Assembly (NCBI RefSeq): GCF_017377775.1
Contig: NZ_JAFVLN010000001.1
Location: 930,001-994,000, forward strand
DNA length: 64,000 nt
Direction: 5' to 3'
Source of the DNA: Streptomyces sp. VRA16 Mangrove soil
GTDB lineage: Bacteria > Actinomycetota > Actinomycetes > Streptomycetales > Streptomycetaceae
A program made the translations under genes and the position numbers. Below, piece after piece: positions 43,436 to 53,608 of this stretch (positions within the stretch are counted from its first letter, which is position 1; every line of letters starts with the position of its first letter). The notes under the pieces are model-generated. The model saw only the letters and a program-made list of their open reading frames with translations, ran no database searches and was not told the origin of the DNA.

Positions 43436-44737
43436 TCAGGCCTCCTTTTCGACGGTGGCGGTGGTGTTCGAGGTGTTCGAGGTGTCCGTGGTGTCCGGGG
43501 CGTCCGTCGCGGGACCGGAGACGCCGGCGGCGGCGAGCTTCTTGGCGTAGTCCTCCTCGACGAGGTTGCGCCAGGAGGTCAGCGACACGTCGGGGCGGTA
43601 GAGCTTCTCCGGCGGCGCGTCGGTCACGTCGACCATCCAGGCGTCCTGGCCGGAGAACTGGCCGTGGAACAGCCAGCGGATGGCGCCGAGGTACTTGCCG
43701 TAGAAGCGCAGGGTGTCCCAGCCTTGCTTGAAGTTGACCATCACGCCGACGTACATGTGGTGGTCGTCGTCGATCGGCACGTAGAACTCGTAGTGCATGA
43801 AGGTGGGGTAGGCGATCCGCAGCATGCCCGGCATCGACAGGGACGCGAAGCCGGGGAAGTCCTGGGACTCGATCACCGGGTCGACCTTGTCGGACGCGCC
43901 GGTGTTGCCAAGGTTGAACGTCCCCTCCGGCGGCTGCTTCATCCACCACCGCTTGTTGGTCCAGCGGCCCACGCCCGGGAAGTCGGCCTCCCAGTAGACC
44001 TCGTCCTGGACGCGGTAGATCCAGCGGCCCTTCGGCACGATCCGCGTGATGTTCCACGTCGGCATCGGCTTGAACAGGCGCCAAAGGGCCGTGCGGTGAA
44101 GGTACTTGGCGTGGCCTTCGTCGAAGCCGTTCTCGCAGGCGAAGCGCCAGTTGCCGCCGCGCGGATCGAAACGGCCGCCCATCACGAAGGCGTTCGACAC
44201 CAGTTCCTCGGGGAGCTGCTCGTCGATCGGGTGCGGTTCCTCGTCGGCGATCGGCATGTACACCCAGACCATGCCGAGCCGCTCCTCGACGGCGTACGTG
44301 CGCACGCCCAGCTTGCCCGTGAGGCGGCAGCCGGGGCCGTCGGTGATGACCGCGGACAGATTGCCGGTGGGCAGGTCGAAGGTCCAGCCGTGGTAGGGGC
44401 AGCTGACCGTGCCGGGGAACTGCTGGTTGCCCTCGGACAGCGGGACGCCGCGGTGCGGGCAGCGGTTGTGCAGCGCGTACACCTTGCCGCTGTCGCGGAT
44501 CAGCGTGATCTTCTCGCCGCAGAGCGTGAAAGGCTTGGGGTCGCCCGTGATGTGGCTCGCCCAGGTGACCGGGTACCAGTAGCCGCGGAAACCGGACGCC
44601 GCGTTGTCGTAGTGGGGCCAGGACGACCAGTCCTGCCGGCCGATCTTCTCGGGGGTCGCGCGGGGCGCCTTGTCGGCCTTGGCGGGTGCCTTCGCTGCGG
44701 TCTTCCGCGCGGCGGGGGGTCGTTCGCTCGTCGTCAT
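43436..44737 (-). CDS. Rieske non-heme iron oxygenase, large subunit
   Basis: 433 residues. The Rieske 2Fe-2S site is CPHRGVPL (Cys93, His95) with CPYHGW (Cys113, His116). The mononuclear iron site is NGFDEGHAKYLH (His209, His214), bridged by Asp206, with the third carboxylate in the QDAWMVD region. The sandwich MHYEFYVPIDDDHHMYV resembles carbazole 1,9a-dioxygenase-type single-subunit oxygenases. An Ala/Lys-rich N-terminal tail and a Thr/Asp-repeat C-terminal tail are unusual. It hydroxylates or O-demethylates an aromatic ring using the ferredoxin and reductase encoded downstream. First gene of its operon; AGGAGG precedes the ATG and two motif copies lie upstream. Confidence 0.9.
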   Translation of the reverse strand: MTTSERPPAARKTAAKAPAKADKAPRATPEKIGRQDWSSWPHYDNAASGFRGYWYPVTWASHITGDPKPFTLCGEKITLIRDSGKVYALHNRCPHRGVPLSEGNQQFPGTVSCPYHGWTFDLPTGNLSAVITDGPGCRLTGKLGVRTYAVEERLGMVWVYMPIADEEPHPIDEQLPEELVSNAFVMGGRFDPRGGNWRFACENGFDEGHAKYLHRTALWRLFKPMPTWNITRIVPKGRWIYRVQDEVYWEADFPGVGRWTNKRWWMKQPPEGTFNLGNTGASDKVDPVIESQDFPGFASLSMPGMLRIAYPTFMHYEFYVPIDDDHHMYVGVMVNFKQGWDTLRFYGKYLGAIRWLFHGQFSGQDAWMVDVTDAPPEKLYRPDVSLTSWRNLVEEDYAKKLAAAGVSGPATDAPDTTDTSNTSNTTATVEKEA

Positions 44738-44812
44738 CTCGTCATGGCCTCCTGCTCCGGTGGGGTGTGCGGCACGAGCATCCGGCGCGGTGCGACGCCT
44801 GCCTATGAACCT

Positions 44813-44859
44813 GTTCCGGTGAACGGACCGTGACCGACGGGGGACCGGTCAGCGAACCG
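44813..44859. promoter_or_regulatory. Two copies of the 17-bp cluster motif between oxygenase and CoA-ligase genes
   Basis: Copy 1, GTTCCGGTGAACGGACC (44813-44829), contains GTTC-CGGT-GAAC as a palindromic core. Copy 2 (44842-44859), on the opposite strand, reads GGACCGGTCAGCGAACCG. Their centres are about 29 bp apart, near three helical turns, so two regulator dimers could bind one face of the DNA and control both divergent operons. Confidence 0.65.
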
Positions 44860-44901
44860 TCTCCCTTGATCGCTCACGGGGGCGGCGGACAGCATCCGTT
44901 C

Positions 44902-46458
44902 ATGAACCGGATGACGATTCCCGGCCTGGTCGACGCGGCGGTGGCGGACCACGGCGACCGGGCCTTCCTGACCGTCGACGGAACCCGGCGCTCCTACGCG
45001 CAGACACGTGAGGACGCCGCCACGATGGCCGGGGCGCTGGCGGCCCGGGGCTGCCGCCCGGGCGACCGCGTGGCGGCGCTCCTGTCCAACCGCGTCGAAC
45101 TCATCGACCTGGTCCTCGGCTGCGCCTGGCTCGGGGCGGTCGTGGTCCCGCTCAACACGGCCCTGCACGGGCGGCTGCTCCGGCATGCCCTGGACGAGTC
45201 GAAGCCCCACTTCCTGCACGTGGAGGCGGAGTTCGCCGGCCGCGTCGCCGAGGCGGGGTACGCGGGGGAGGTGTGGGTGACCGGCTCGCCGAAGGCGCCC
45301 GCCCCCGGGACCGAGCAGGCGCTGGACCCCTACCCGTCCCGCCCCGGTGACACGGCCGCGATCCTGTTCACCTCCGGCACCACGGGCCCGTCCCGCGGAG
45401 TGCGCTGCCCGCACGCCCAGTTCGCCTGGTGGGGCCGGAACGTGGCAGGCCAGCTGCGCCTGACCGCTGACGACACTCTCTACACCTGCCTCCCGCTGTT
45501 CCACACCAACGCCCTCAACACCCTGGCCCAGGCGCTGACCGTCGGCGCCTCGATGGTGGTGGACCGCAGGTTCTCCGCGTCGCGGCACTGGCAGCGGGCC
45601 GCCGAGACCGGAGCCACGTGCGTGTACGTGCTCGGCGCCATGGTCCCGATGCTGCTCGCCCAGCCGCCGGGCCCGGGCGACCGTGCGCACCGGGCCTGGC
45701 GCGGCCTCGGCCCGGGGACGCCCGGCCCGCTGTGGGAGGTGTTCCGCGAGCGGTTCGGTGTGTCGCTCGTCGACGGCTTCGGCTCCACGGAGACCAACGC
45801 GGTCATCGGCTCGGTGCCGGAGGACTGCCGTCCCGGATACATGGGCACGGTGCGCGGCGGCTTCGAGGCGCGGGTCGTCGACACGGAGCTCTCCGACGTG
45901 CCGGACGGAACCCCCGGGGAACTCGTGGTCCGCACGGAGCAGGAACACGCCTTCTCCAGCGGCTACTTGGGCGAGCCGACACTGGACCCCGCCTCCTGGC
46001 GGCGCACGGGCGACCGCGTGGTGCGCGAGCCCGACGGCTGGTTCCGCTTCGTCGACCGCGTCAAGGACTGCATCCGGCGACGCGGCGAGAACATCTCCTC
46101 GTACGAGGTCGAGACCGCCCTGCGCAGCCACCCCGGCATCGCGGAGGCGGCCGCCTTCCCGGTTCCGTCCGAACTTGCCGAGGACGAGGTGATGGTGACG
46201 GTCGTCCCACGGGCGGGGTGCGCGCTCGACCCCGCGGACGTGGCGCGCCACTGCGTGGGGGAGCTGCCCGCGTTCGCGGTGCCCCGGTATGTGGAGGTGG
46301 TCGCGGAGCTGCCGCTGACGGAGACGGGGAAGGTGCGCAAGTCCGTGCTGCGGGAGCGGGGGGTGACCGATGAGACGTGGGACCGGTGCCGGCGCGACCC
46401 GGTTCTCGTCGAGCAAGGACACGAGGGCGTCACCGATGGCGGACCGCGCCGCCGGTGA
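44902..46458 (+). CDS. AMP-forming acyl-CoA/aryl-CoA ligase
   Basis: 518 residues of the ANL family. Motifs: LFTSGTTGPSRG (about 156-167), LPLFHTNAL, DGFGSTETN, the hinge FRFVDRVKDCIRRRGENIS, and C-terminal Lys in TETGKVRKS. It activates a carboxylic acid, probably aromatic or a side-chain acid, with ATP and CoA. I chose the ATG at 44902, which leaves the double motif in the leader; a GTG at 44830 would add 24 residues but begins inside the operator region. Neither start has a strong ribosome site. Divergent from the Rieske operon. Confidence 0.85.
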   Translation: MNRMTIPGLVDAAVADHGDRAFLTVDGTRRSYAQTREDAATMAGALAARGCRPGDRVAALLSNRVELIDLVLGCAWLGAVVVPLNTALHGRLLRHALDESKPHFLHVEAEFAGRVAEAGYAGEVWVTGSPKAPAPGTEQALDPYPSRPGDTAAILFTSGTTGPSRGVRCPHAQFAWWGRNVAGQLRLTADDTLYTCLPLFHTNALNTLAQALTVGASMVVDRRFSASRHWQRAAETGATCVYVLGAMVPMLLAQPPGPGDRAHRAWRGLGPGTPGPLWEVFRERFGVSLVDGFGSTETNAVIGSVPEDCRPGYMGTVRGGFEARVVDTELSDVPDGTPGELVVRTEQEHAFSSGYLGEPTLDPASWRRTGDRVVREPDGWFRFVDRVKDCIRRRGENISSYEVETALRSHPGIAEAAAFPVPSELAEDEVMVTVVPRAGCALDPADVARHCVGELPAFAVPRYVEVVAELPLTETGKVRKSVLRERGVTDETWDRCRRDPVLVEQGHEGVTDGGPRRR

Positions 46459-46467
46459 CGCCCTCGT
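46421..46467. terminator. Bidirectional hairpin at the ligase/xylanase junction
   Basis: 15-bp perfect arms (ACGAGGGCGTCACCG and its complement) with a 17-nt loop overlap the ligase stop codon and lie 43 bp from the xylanase stop codon. Confidence 0.8.
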
Positions 46468-46509
46468 CGGGGCGAGCGCCCCGTGCCCAGGGCGGTGGTG
46501 CGGCCACCG

Positions 46510-48018
<1,509 letters not shown>

Positions 48019-48028
48019 TCAGGCAGGG

Positions 48029-48057
48029 ACATTGGGGCATTGACGGTGCAGCGTCAA
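48029..48057 (-). promoter_or_regulatory. Probable xylanase promoter
   Basis: On the minus strand TTGACG (48057-48052) and CAATGT (48034-48029) are 17 bp apart. The -35 box is also one arm of a perfect inverted repeat, ATTGACG-N6-CGTCAAT (48039-48058). Confidence 0.5.
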
Positions 48058-48088
48058 TACTCCTCGCAGAAACAGTTTACGTTCATGG

Positions 48089-48104
48089 TCCGAAACTTCC
48101 GGGA
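48089..48104. promoter_or_regulatory. Xylanase-type operator candidate 1
   Basis: TCCGAAACTTCCGGGA is an imperfect palindrome resembling the CGAAACTTTCG element of S. lividans xylanase promoters. It lies upstream of the probable -35 box of the xylanase gene. Confidence 0.45.
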
Positions 48105-48253
48105 CTCAATAGGGCGGGTAATGAACCACCCAAAACTGGGCGTTCAGCCTCGAATCATTGAAGGCGACCCGCTGTTTGTAGACAGTCCTGTGTGTGGGGT
48201 TGACCGCAGGGCCGCGCATTCCTAGCTTGTGGCGTCACCGCAACCGGAAACCG

Positions 48254-48270
48254 TCCGAAAGGTTTTCGGA
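48254..48270. promoter_or_regulatory. Xylanase-type operator candidate 2
   Basis: TCCGAAA-GGT-TTTCGGA is a perfect 7-bp inverted repeat with a 3-bp centre, 68 bp before the GH62 start codon. It has the GAAA/TTTC form of xylan-responsive operators and probably controls the arabinofuranosidase gene. Confidence 0.55.
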
Positions 48271-48337
48271 GCGTGTCCCGCCCCGCACGGCCGGTCCGCT
48301 GTACCGGGGTCACCCCACACCCCCAAGGAGCCCTTCG

Positions 48338-49816
48338 ATGTGGTCTCGTCACCCGTCTCCGGCACAGCCGCGACGGCTGCTCAGACGCTTGCTCGCCGTC
48401 CTGTCGCCCCTGCTGCTCGTGGCTGCCTTCCTCGGCGCCCAGCCCGCCCAGGCGGCCACCGTGGACACCAACGCCTCGTACGTGCTGGTCAATCGCAACA
48501 GCGGCAAGGCCCTCGACCTCTACAACATGGCGACCAGTGACGGCGCCCGGATCACCCAGTGGTCCAGAAACGATCAGAGCCAGCAGCAATGGCAGTTCGT
48601 CGATTCGGGAGGCGGCTACTACCGGATCAAGTCCCGCCTCTCCGGCAAGGTGCTGGACGTCTACAACTGGTCGACCGCGAACGGCGGCTCGATCGTCCAG
48701 TGGACCGATCTGAACGCCACCAACCAGCAGTGGCGACTGGCCGACAGCTCGGACGGTTATGTGCGGCTGATCTCGCGCCACAGCGGCAAGGCCCTCGAAG
48801 TGCAGGGCGGCTCCACCGCCGACGGCGCGAACATCGTCCAGTACGACGACTGGGGCGGCACCAATCAGCAGTGGAAGCTGGTCAAGGTCGGCGACGACAC
48901 CTCCGCCCCGTGCGACCTTCCGTCGTCCTACCGCTGGACGTCGACGGGCGCGCTGGCGCAGCCCAAGTCCGGGTGGGTCTCGCTCAAGGACTTCACCGTC
49001 GTCCCCTACAACGGCCAACAGCTCGTCTACGCGACGACGCACGACACGGGGACGAGCTGGGGCTCGATGAACTTCAGCCTGTTCAGCGACTGGTCGCAGA
49101 TGGCCTCGGCCGGCCAGAACGCGATGTCGAGCGCCACGGTCGCGCCCACGCTCTTCTACTTCGCCCCGAAGAACATCTGGGTGCTCACCTACCAGTGGGG
49201 CGCGAGCGCCTTCTCGTACCGGACGTCGAGCGACCCCACCAACCCGAACGGCTGGTCGGCCCCGCAGACGCTCTTCTCCGGAAGCATCTCCGGCTCCGGC
49301 ACGGGCCCCATCGACCAGACACTCATCGGCGACGGTACGAACATGTACCTGTTCTTCGCCGGTGACAACGGCAAGATCTACCGGGCCAGCATGCCGATCG
49401 GGAACTTCCCGGGCAGCTTCGGCACCAGCTCGACCGTGGTCATGAGCGATACGACGAACAACCTGTTCGAAGCCCCCCAGGTCTACAAACTCCAGGGCCA
49501 GAACCGCTACCTCATGATGGTCGAGGCGATCGGCTCGCAGGGCCGCTACTTCCGCTCGTTCACGGCCACCAGCCTCAACGGCTCCTGGACACCCCAGGCC
49601 GCGACCGAGAGCAATCCCTTCGCCGGCAAGGCCAACAGCGGCGCCACCTGGACCAATGACATCAGCCATGGCGAGCTGATCCGCACCAGCGCCGACCAGA
49701 CCATGACCGTCGATCCCTGCCATCTCCAGTTCCTGTACCAGGGATGCAGCCCCAGCTCAGGCGGCGACTACGGCCTCCTGCCCTACCGTCCTGGCCTGCT
49801 GACCCTTCAGCGCTGA
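48338..49816 (+). CDS. abfB: Secreted GH62 alpha-L-arabinofuranosidase with N-terminal ricin-type CBM13
   Basis: 492 residues: Sec signal ending AQPAQA-A (about 36), a ricin-type trefoil domain (about 40-185; [18 protein letters not shown] and SGKALEVQG repeats with QQW motifs), then a five-bladed GH62 propeller (about 190-492; [43 protein letters not shown]). It removes arabinose side chains from arabinoxylan. AAGGAG 7 nt before the ATG at 48338 fixes the start; an earlier open extension lacks a signal. Divergent from the GH10 xylanase. Arabinose branches are also where ferulate is attached in grass xylan. Confidence 0.94.
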   Translation: MWSRHPSPAQPRRLLRRLLAVLSPLLLVAAFLGAQPAQAATVDTNASYVLVNRNSGKALDLYNMATSDGARITQWSRNDQSQQQWQFVDSGGGYYRIKSRLSGKVLDVYNWSTANGGSIVQWTDLNATNQQWRLADSSDGYVRLISRHSGKALEVQGGSTADGANIVQYDDWGGTNQQWKLVKVGDDTSAPCDLPSSYRWTSTGALAQPKSGWVSLKDFTVVPYNGQQLVYATTHDTGTSWGSMNFSLFSDWSQMASAGQNAMSSATVAPTLFYFAPKNIWVLTYQWGASAFSYRTSSDPTNPNGWSAPQTLFSGSISGSGTGPIDQTLIGDGTNMYLFFAGDNGKIYRASMPIGNFPGSFGTSSTVVMSDTTNNLFEAPQVYKLQGQNRYLMMVEAIGSQGRYFRSFTATSLNGSWTPQAATESNPFAGKANSGATWTNDISHGELIRTSADQTMTVDPCHLQFLYQGCSPSSGGDYGLLPYRPGLLTLQR

Positions 49817-49848
49817 CGTCGGTTCACCGCGTCGAGCGCGGTGGCCAG

Positions 49849-49882
49849 GGGGCGTGGGAACCCCGACCGGTTCCCACGCCCC
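49849..49882. terminator. Bidirectional hairpin terminator
   Basis: 13-bp perfect arms (GGGGCGTGGGAAC and its complement) with an 8-nt loop lie between the convergent GH62 and dehydrogenase genes. Confidence 0.85.
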
Positions 49883-49911
49883 ACTTGGGCGGCGACGCGC
49901 AGCCCGGACTC

Positions 49912-50859
49912 TCACCCCGGCAGCAGCACGGCCCGCCCCCGCACGCGCCCGCCGCGCAGGGCGTCGAGCGCCGCGGATGCTTCGGCCAGGCCGAACTCCT
50001 CGACCGCCAGCGACAGTTCACCCTCGGAGAGTCTGCGTACCAGGTCGCCGGAGACCTCCCGGGCCCGGCGGTCCTGGCGGATCATGTTCACCGGGAGCAG
50101 CGCCACCTCGTCGAGCAGCCAGCTCGGCAGGTCGAGTTCGACGTGCGGGCCGGCCACGTAGCCGATGACCACCGCGCGTCCGCCCCGCCGCACCCACCGG
50201 CTGCGGCCGACCAGGCCCGAGCCGCCGAGCGTGTCGACGAGCAGCGAGGCCGCGCGGTCCTGCGCGAGAGCCTCCGCGTCGTCCAGCGTCACGGCCTCCA
50301 CGCCCTTCGGCACGTCGGCCAGCTGGTCCTCCCGGCCGACCACACCGGTGACCCGGGCGCCCGCGGCCAGCGCCTGCTGGGCCACCATCGCGCCGACCGC
50401 GCCCGCGGCGCCGACGACGACCACATTCTCGTCCTGACCGATCCGGGCGACATCGTGCAGCGCCACGTACGCGGTCGTCGCGGGGACGAAGAAGCTTGCC
50501 GCCACCGCGGGGGAGAGTGGAGCGTCCAGCGGCGTGACGGCCTTGCGCTTCACGCTGACCCGCTCGGTCCACGTGCCGTCACGCAGCAGGCCGAGGCCGC
50601 CGCCGCGCAGCACGACCTGGGTGCCGGGGGCCAGGCCGGAGTCGGCGTCCGCCTCCAGGACCGTGCCCGCGCCCTCGACGCCACCGACGTACGGAAGCGC
50701 GGGCTTGAGCTCGAAGTCGCCGGACGCGACGGTGACATCGAGGTGCGAGACCCCGCCGGCCGTCACCTGGACGAGGACCTCGCCCGGGGCGCGGACGGGC
50801 TCGGGCACCTCGTCGAGGACCGGAGCGGCGCCCCAGTCGTGGAACCGGACCGCCCGCAT
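49912..50859 (-). CDS. Zinc-free medium-chain dehydrogenase/quinone oxidoreductase-like
   Basis: 315 residues. The GroES domain is MRAVRFHDWGAAPVLDEVPE then VTAGGVSHLDVTVASGDF, and the Rossmann motif VVVVGAAGAVGAMVAQQALAAG lies near 145-166. No structural or catalytic zinc cysteines. The ATG at 50859 shares a base with the upstream hydrolase stop (TGATG), so the genes are coupled. As last gene of the side-chain operon it may reduce an enoyl or quinone intermediate. Confidence 0.83.
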   Translation of the reverse strand: MRAVRFHDWGAAPVLDEVPEPVRAPGEVLVQVTAGGVSHLDVTVASGDFELKPALPYVGGVEGAGTVLEADADSGLAPGTQVVLRGGGLGLLRDGTWTERVSVKRKAVTPLDAPLSPAVAASFFVPATTAYVALHDVARIGQDENVVVVGAAGAVGAMVAQQALAAGARVTGVVGREDQLADVPKGVEAVTLDDAEALAQDRAASLLVDTLGGSGLVGRSRWVRRGGRAVVIGYVAGPHVELDLPSWLLDEVALLPVNMIRQDRRAREVSGDLVRRLSEGELSLAVEEFGLAEASAALDALRGGRVRGRAVLLPG

Positions 50860-51713
50860 CAGCCGGCGGCCTTGCCGATGAACTCCAGGCTGAGCGCGTT
50901 GAAGCGCTCGGCCTGCTCGTGCTGCGGCCAGTGACCGCAGTTCTCGAAGAGTTCGAGGCGCGAGCCGGGAATGGCCTCGTGCAGGGCCGTCGCCTCGGGG
51001 GTCTCGCCGAACGGGTTCTGGCGTCCCCACACGACCAGCGTCGGCTGGGTGATCTGCGCCAGGTGCTCGGGGCGCAGCAGGTTGCGCTGGCGGCGCTCCA
51101 TCTCCTGGAGGGAGAGCAGGTTGTCGACGCCCGCGATGAACTCCGGCGTGTGGTAGATCGCGTGCCGGACCTCGACCAGCTCCTCGGTGGCGGAGGCGTC
51201 GTCGGCCATGAGGAGCCGCATCCGCTTGCGGGTGAGCTCGATGTCGTCGGAGGTGACGGCCTGCTTGGTGCTGGTGCGGATGCGGTCCATCACCTCGGGG
51301 TTGGCCACCGTGCCGCCGGAGCACAGGAGTTGGAGGCTGCGGACCCGCTCGGGGTGCTCGATGGCGGCGCGGGCGCCGACCCAGCCGCCGAGCGACTCAC
51401 CGACGATGTGGACGCTGTCGACCCCGACGGCGTCCAGGTAGTCGAGCAGGTGGGCGACGTAGTCCGCGATCTCGTACGGCTTGTCGGGCTTGCCGGTGTA
51501 GCCGTGACCGAGCATGTCGATGGCGTGCAGGTCGTAGGCGGCGTGCGCGGTGATGTTGCGCGCGAAGGCCTCCAGGTGACCGCTGGTGCCGTGCAGGAAG
51601 ACGACGGCCTGGCCGTTCGGGTCGCCGGCGCGCAGGGTGCGGGTGGGGACACCGGCGGCGTCGACGTACTCGACGCGGAAGGGGGTGGGGCTGATCTCCG
51701 TCCAGATGGACAT
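50859..51713 (-). CDS. Alpha/beta hydrolase, meta-cleavage (C-C bond) hydrolase type
   Basis: 284 residues. Core: VVFLHGTSGHLEAFARN, AIDMLGHGYTGKPDKPYEI, elbow VGESLGGWVG with Ser nucleophile, WGRQNPFGETPEA and His in NCGHWPQHEQAERFN. The last motif is typical of MhpC/BphD enzymes that split 2-hydroxy-6-oxo-dienoates from extradiol cleavage. GGAGAA precedes the ATG. Followed directly by the dehydrogenase gene and preceded by another hydrolase of related type. Confidence 0.83.
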   Translation of the reverse strand: MSIWTEISPTPFRVEYVDAAGVPTRTLRAGDPNGQAVVFLHGTSGHLEAFARNITAHAAYDLHAIDMLGHGYTGKPDKPYEIADYVAHLLDYLDAVGVDSVHIVGESLGGWVGARAAIEHPERVRSLQLLCSGGTVANPEVMDRIRTSTKQAVTSDDIELTRKRMRLLMADDASATEELVEVRHAIYHTPEFIAGVDNLLSLQEMERRQRNLLRPEHLAQITQPTLVVWGRQNPFGETPEATALHEAIPGSRLELFENCGHWPQHEQAERFNALSLEFIGKAAG

Positions 51714-51765
51714 GGGGCGTTCTCCGTAAGGCAGTTGGGGAGGGAACAGGCAGTGGACCGGACTC

Positions 51766-51810
51766 GGCTCAGGGAGTCTCAGCTCAGGGAGTCTCAGCTC
51801 AGGGAGTTGA
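51766..51810. repeat. 15-bp direct repeat spanning the hydrolase stop codon
   Basis: Three tandem 15-bp units (ggctcagggagtctc, agctcagggagtctc, agctcagggagttga) run from the intergenic gap into the last codons of the 51794-52642 gene; the stop codon is encoded within the second unit. Confidence 0.85.
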
Positions 51811-52642
51811 GGAAGCCGCTCACCACCGAGTGGTACGCCTCCGGGCGCTCCTCCTCGAGGTGGTGGGAGCTGTGGTCCATCACGTGGAGGTTCCCGTTCG
51901 GCACCATGCGGGCCAGCATCAGCGGGTAGTCCGGGGTGAGGAACGCGTCCTGCATGCCCCACATGAACAGCGTGGGGGCCTGGATCTGCCCCAGCTCCTC
52001 GGTGAGGTCCTGCCACTCGCCGCGCGGCGAGTCGGACATGGCCGCCAGCGCGCGCTCCTCCTCGTCGAGGCTCTGCTCGTAGCGCATGGTCAGCGTCTCC
52101 TCGGGGAGCTTCGCGCCGTCGTACCACTCCAGCTTCGTGATGAGGTCACGCAGCTTCTCGCGGGTCGGGCCCTCGCCGCCGTAGTAGATGTCGCGGGCCG
52201 TGCGGCCGCGGTGCCCGTTCTCGGGGAGCGGGGCGAGCGGACCGTAGAAGACGGGCATGCTGCCGGTGATCACGAGGGACCGGACGCGCTCCGGGTACTT
52301 CGCGGCGAGGTTGAGGGCGATGGTGCCGCCCCACGAGCTGCAGATGAAGTCGGCGCGCTCGACGCCGAGCGTGTCGAGGAGACCGACGGTCTTCGCCGCG
52401 TGGTGGTCCCACATCGGGCCCTCGATCGGGGACTTCTCCGACTTGCCGTACTGCTGGATGTCGACGAGCAGACAGCGCCGGTCGGCGGCGAACAGATGCG
52501 CCACGGGCCCGAAGTCGCTCCACGCGGTGCAGCCGGGGCCGCCACCGTGCAGGAACACGGTGTCAGGCCCCGAGCCGAGGTCGTGGTAGTGGTAGCGGAT
52601 GCCCGCGCCGTCCGCGTAGTGGCTCTCCGGTGCAGCTGACAT
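51794..52642 (-). CDS. Alpha/beta hydrolase with HGGGPG motif
   Basis: 282 residues. FLHGGGPGCTAWSDFGPVAH (31-50) is the oxyanion signature shared by BphD-type meta-cleavage hydrolases. Further elements are VDIQQYGKSEKSP, elbow FICSSWGGTIALNLA, acid in MWGMQDAFLTP and a histidine-rich end MDHSSHHLEEERP. GGAAGGA precedes the ATG at 52642. A motif copy at 52725-52740 lies about 85 nt upstream. Two adjacent hydrolases of this kind suggest different ring-cleavage products or a second, thioester-cleaving role. Confidence 0.83.
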   Translation of the reverse strand: MSAAPESHYADGAGIRYHYHDLGSGPDTVFLHGGGPGCTAWSDFGPVAHLFAADRRCLLVDIQQYGKSEKSPIEGPMWDHHAAKTVGLLDTLGVERADFICSSWGGTIALNLAAKYPERVRSLVITGSMPVFYGPLAPLPENGHRGRTARDIYYGGEGPTREKLRDLITKLEWYDGAKLPEETLTMRYEQSLDEEERALAAMSDSPRGEWQDLTEELGQIQAPTLFMWGMQDAFLTPDYPLMLARMVPNGNLHVMDHSSHHLEEERPEAYHSVVSGFLNSLS

Positions 52643-52724
52643 GTGCGTCCTTCCGTCCTTCTGTACGAATGCAGGGGGTACGGTGCCGAGCCCATCACCG
52701 CGCCGGGCGCGGGCCCAGCGTCGC

Positions 52725-52740
52725 GGTCCGTTCAGCGAAC
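52725..52740. promoter_or_regulatory. Copy of the cluster motif upstream of the HGGGPG hydrolase
   Basis: GGTCCGTTCAGCGAAC matches the reverse form GGTCCGTTCACCGGAAC with one base missing. With flanks it forms the arms GCGGT and ACCGC. It lies between the SDR stop codon and the hydrolase start. Confidence 0.55.
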
Positions 52741-52768
52741 CGCTCCCGCTGGGCGGCGCGGGCGGCGC

Positions 52769-53566
52769 TCACTGCGCGGTGTAGCCGCCGTCCACGTGCA
52801 GCAACGCACCGGTGGTGTACGACGAGCCGGCGTCGAGCAGCGGCAGCACGGCGTGCGCGATGTTGTCGGGCGTGCCCCAGCGGCCCATCGGCACCTTGGC
52901 GGTGAAGGCGGCCTGGGCGGCGGCGTCGGTGGTGGCGGCGCTCTCGTTCATGGGGGTGCGCACGGGGCCGGGCGCGACGCAGTTCACGGTGACGCCGGTG
53001 CCGGCGACCTCCAGGGCCGTCGACCTGGTGAGCGCGGCGACCGCGCCCTTGGTGGCGGCGTAGCCGCCCCGTTCGGGGGCGCCCGTCGAGCCGAGCACGG
53101 AGCCGATCGTGACGATGCGGCCGTGACCGGCGTCGAGCATGCCGGGCAGGACGGCGCGGATCGCCAGCCAGGTTCCGATGACGTTGCTCTCGAAGGCGGC
53201 GCGGAAGTCGTCCGGCGTGAGGTCGAGGACCGAGCCGCGGGCCAGCTGCCCGGCCGCTGTCACCAGGCCGGTGACGGGGCCCCACAGTTCGGTGGCCCGG
53301 CTCACGACCGCGGCCAGCGCGTCGGCGTCGGTGGTGTCGGCGACCAGCGCAAGGCCGCGGTCTCCCGCGATGCCCTGGAGCTGCTTCTCCGCCGCGCGGC
53401 AGCGGTCCTCGGACCGGCCGGTGACCACCACGGGGCGCCCGGCGCGGGCCACCGCCTCCGCGACGGCCAGGCCGATGCCGCTGGTGCCGCCGGTGACGAG
53501 GACGGGGCCGTTGTGCGTGGCTTCTTCGGTGTCCTGCTGGGTCTGGGTCTGCTCTGGAGAACTCAT
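52769..53566 (-). CDS. Short-chain dehydrogenase/reductase
   Basis: 265 residues with cofactor motif VTGGTSGIGLAVAEAVARAG near 24-43, TGRSEDRC (NADP-type Arg after strand 2), the NAAG-like VTAAGQL, catalytic Ser in GSVLGS, and YAATK as the YxxxK motif; it ends in VDGGYTAQ. Probably oxidises a 3-hydroxyacyl-CoA or an alcohol intermediate after the enoyl-CoA hydratase. The ATG at 53566 was chosen over one 10 codons earlier because it follows the operator region. Confidence 0.87.
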   Translation of the reverse strand: MSSPEQTQTQQDTEEATHNGPVLVTGGTSGIGLAVAEAVARAGRPVVVTGRSEDRCRAAEKQLQGIAGDRGLALVADTTDADALAAVVSRATELWGPVTGLVTAAGQLARGSVLDLTPDDFRAAFESNVIGTWLAIRAVLPGMLDAGHGRIVTIGSVLGSTGAPERGGYAATKGAVAALTRSTALEVAGTGVTVNCVAPGPVRTPMNESAATTDAAAQAAFTAKVPMGRWGTPDNIAHAVLPLLDAGSSYTTGALLHVDGGYTAQ

Positions 53567-53608
53567 TCGCCGAGCATGCGGAACGTACGCGAACACGCCA
53601 ACGCGGAC

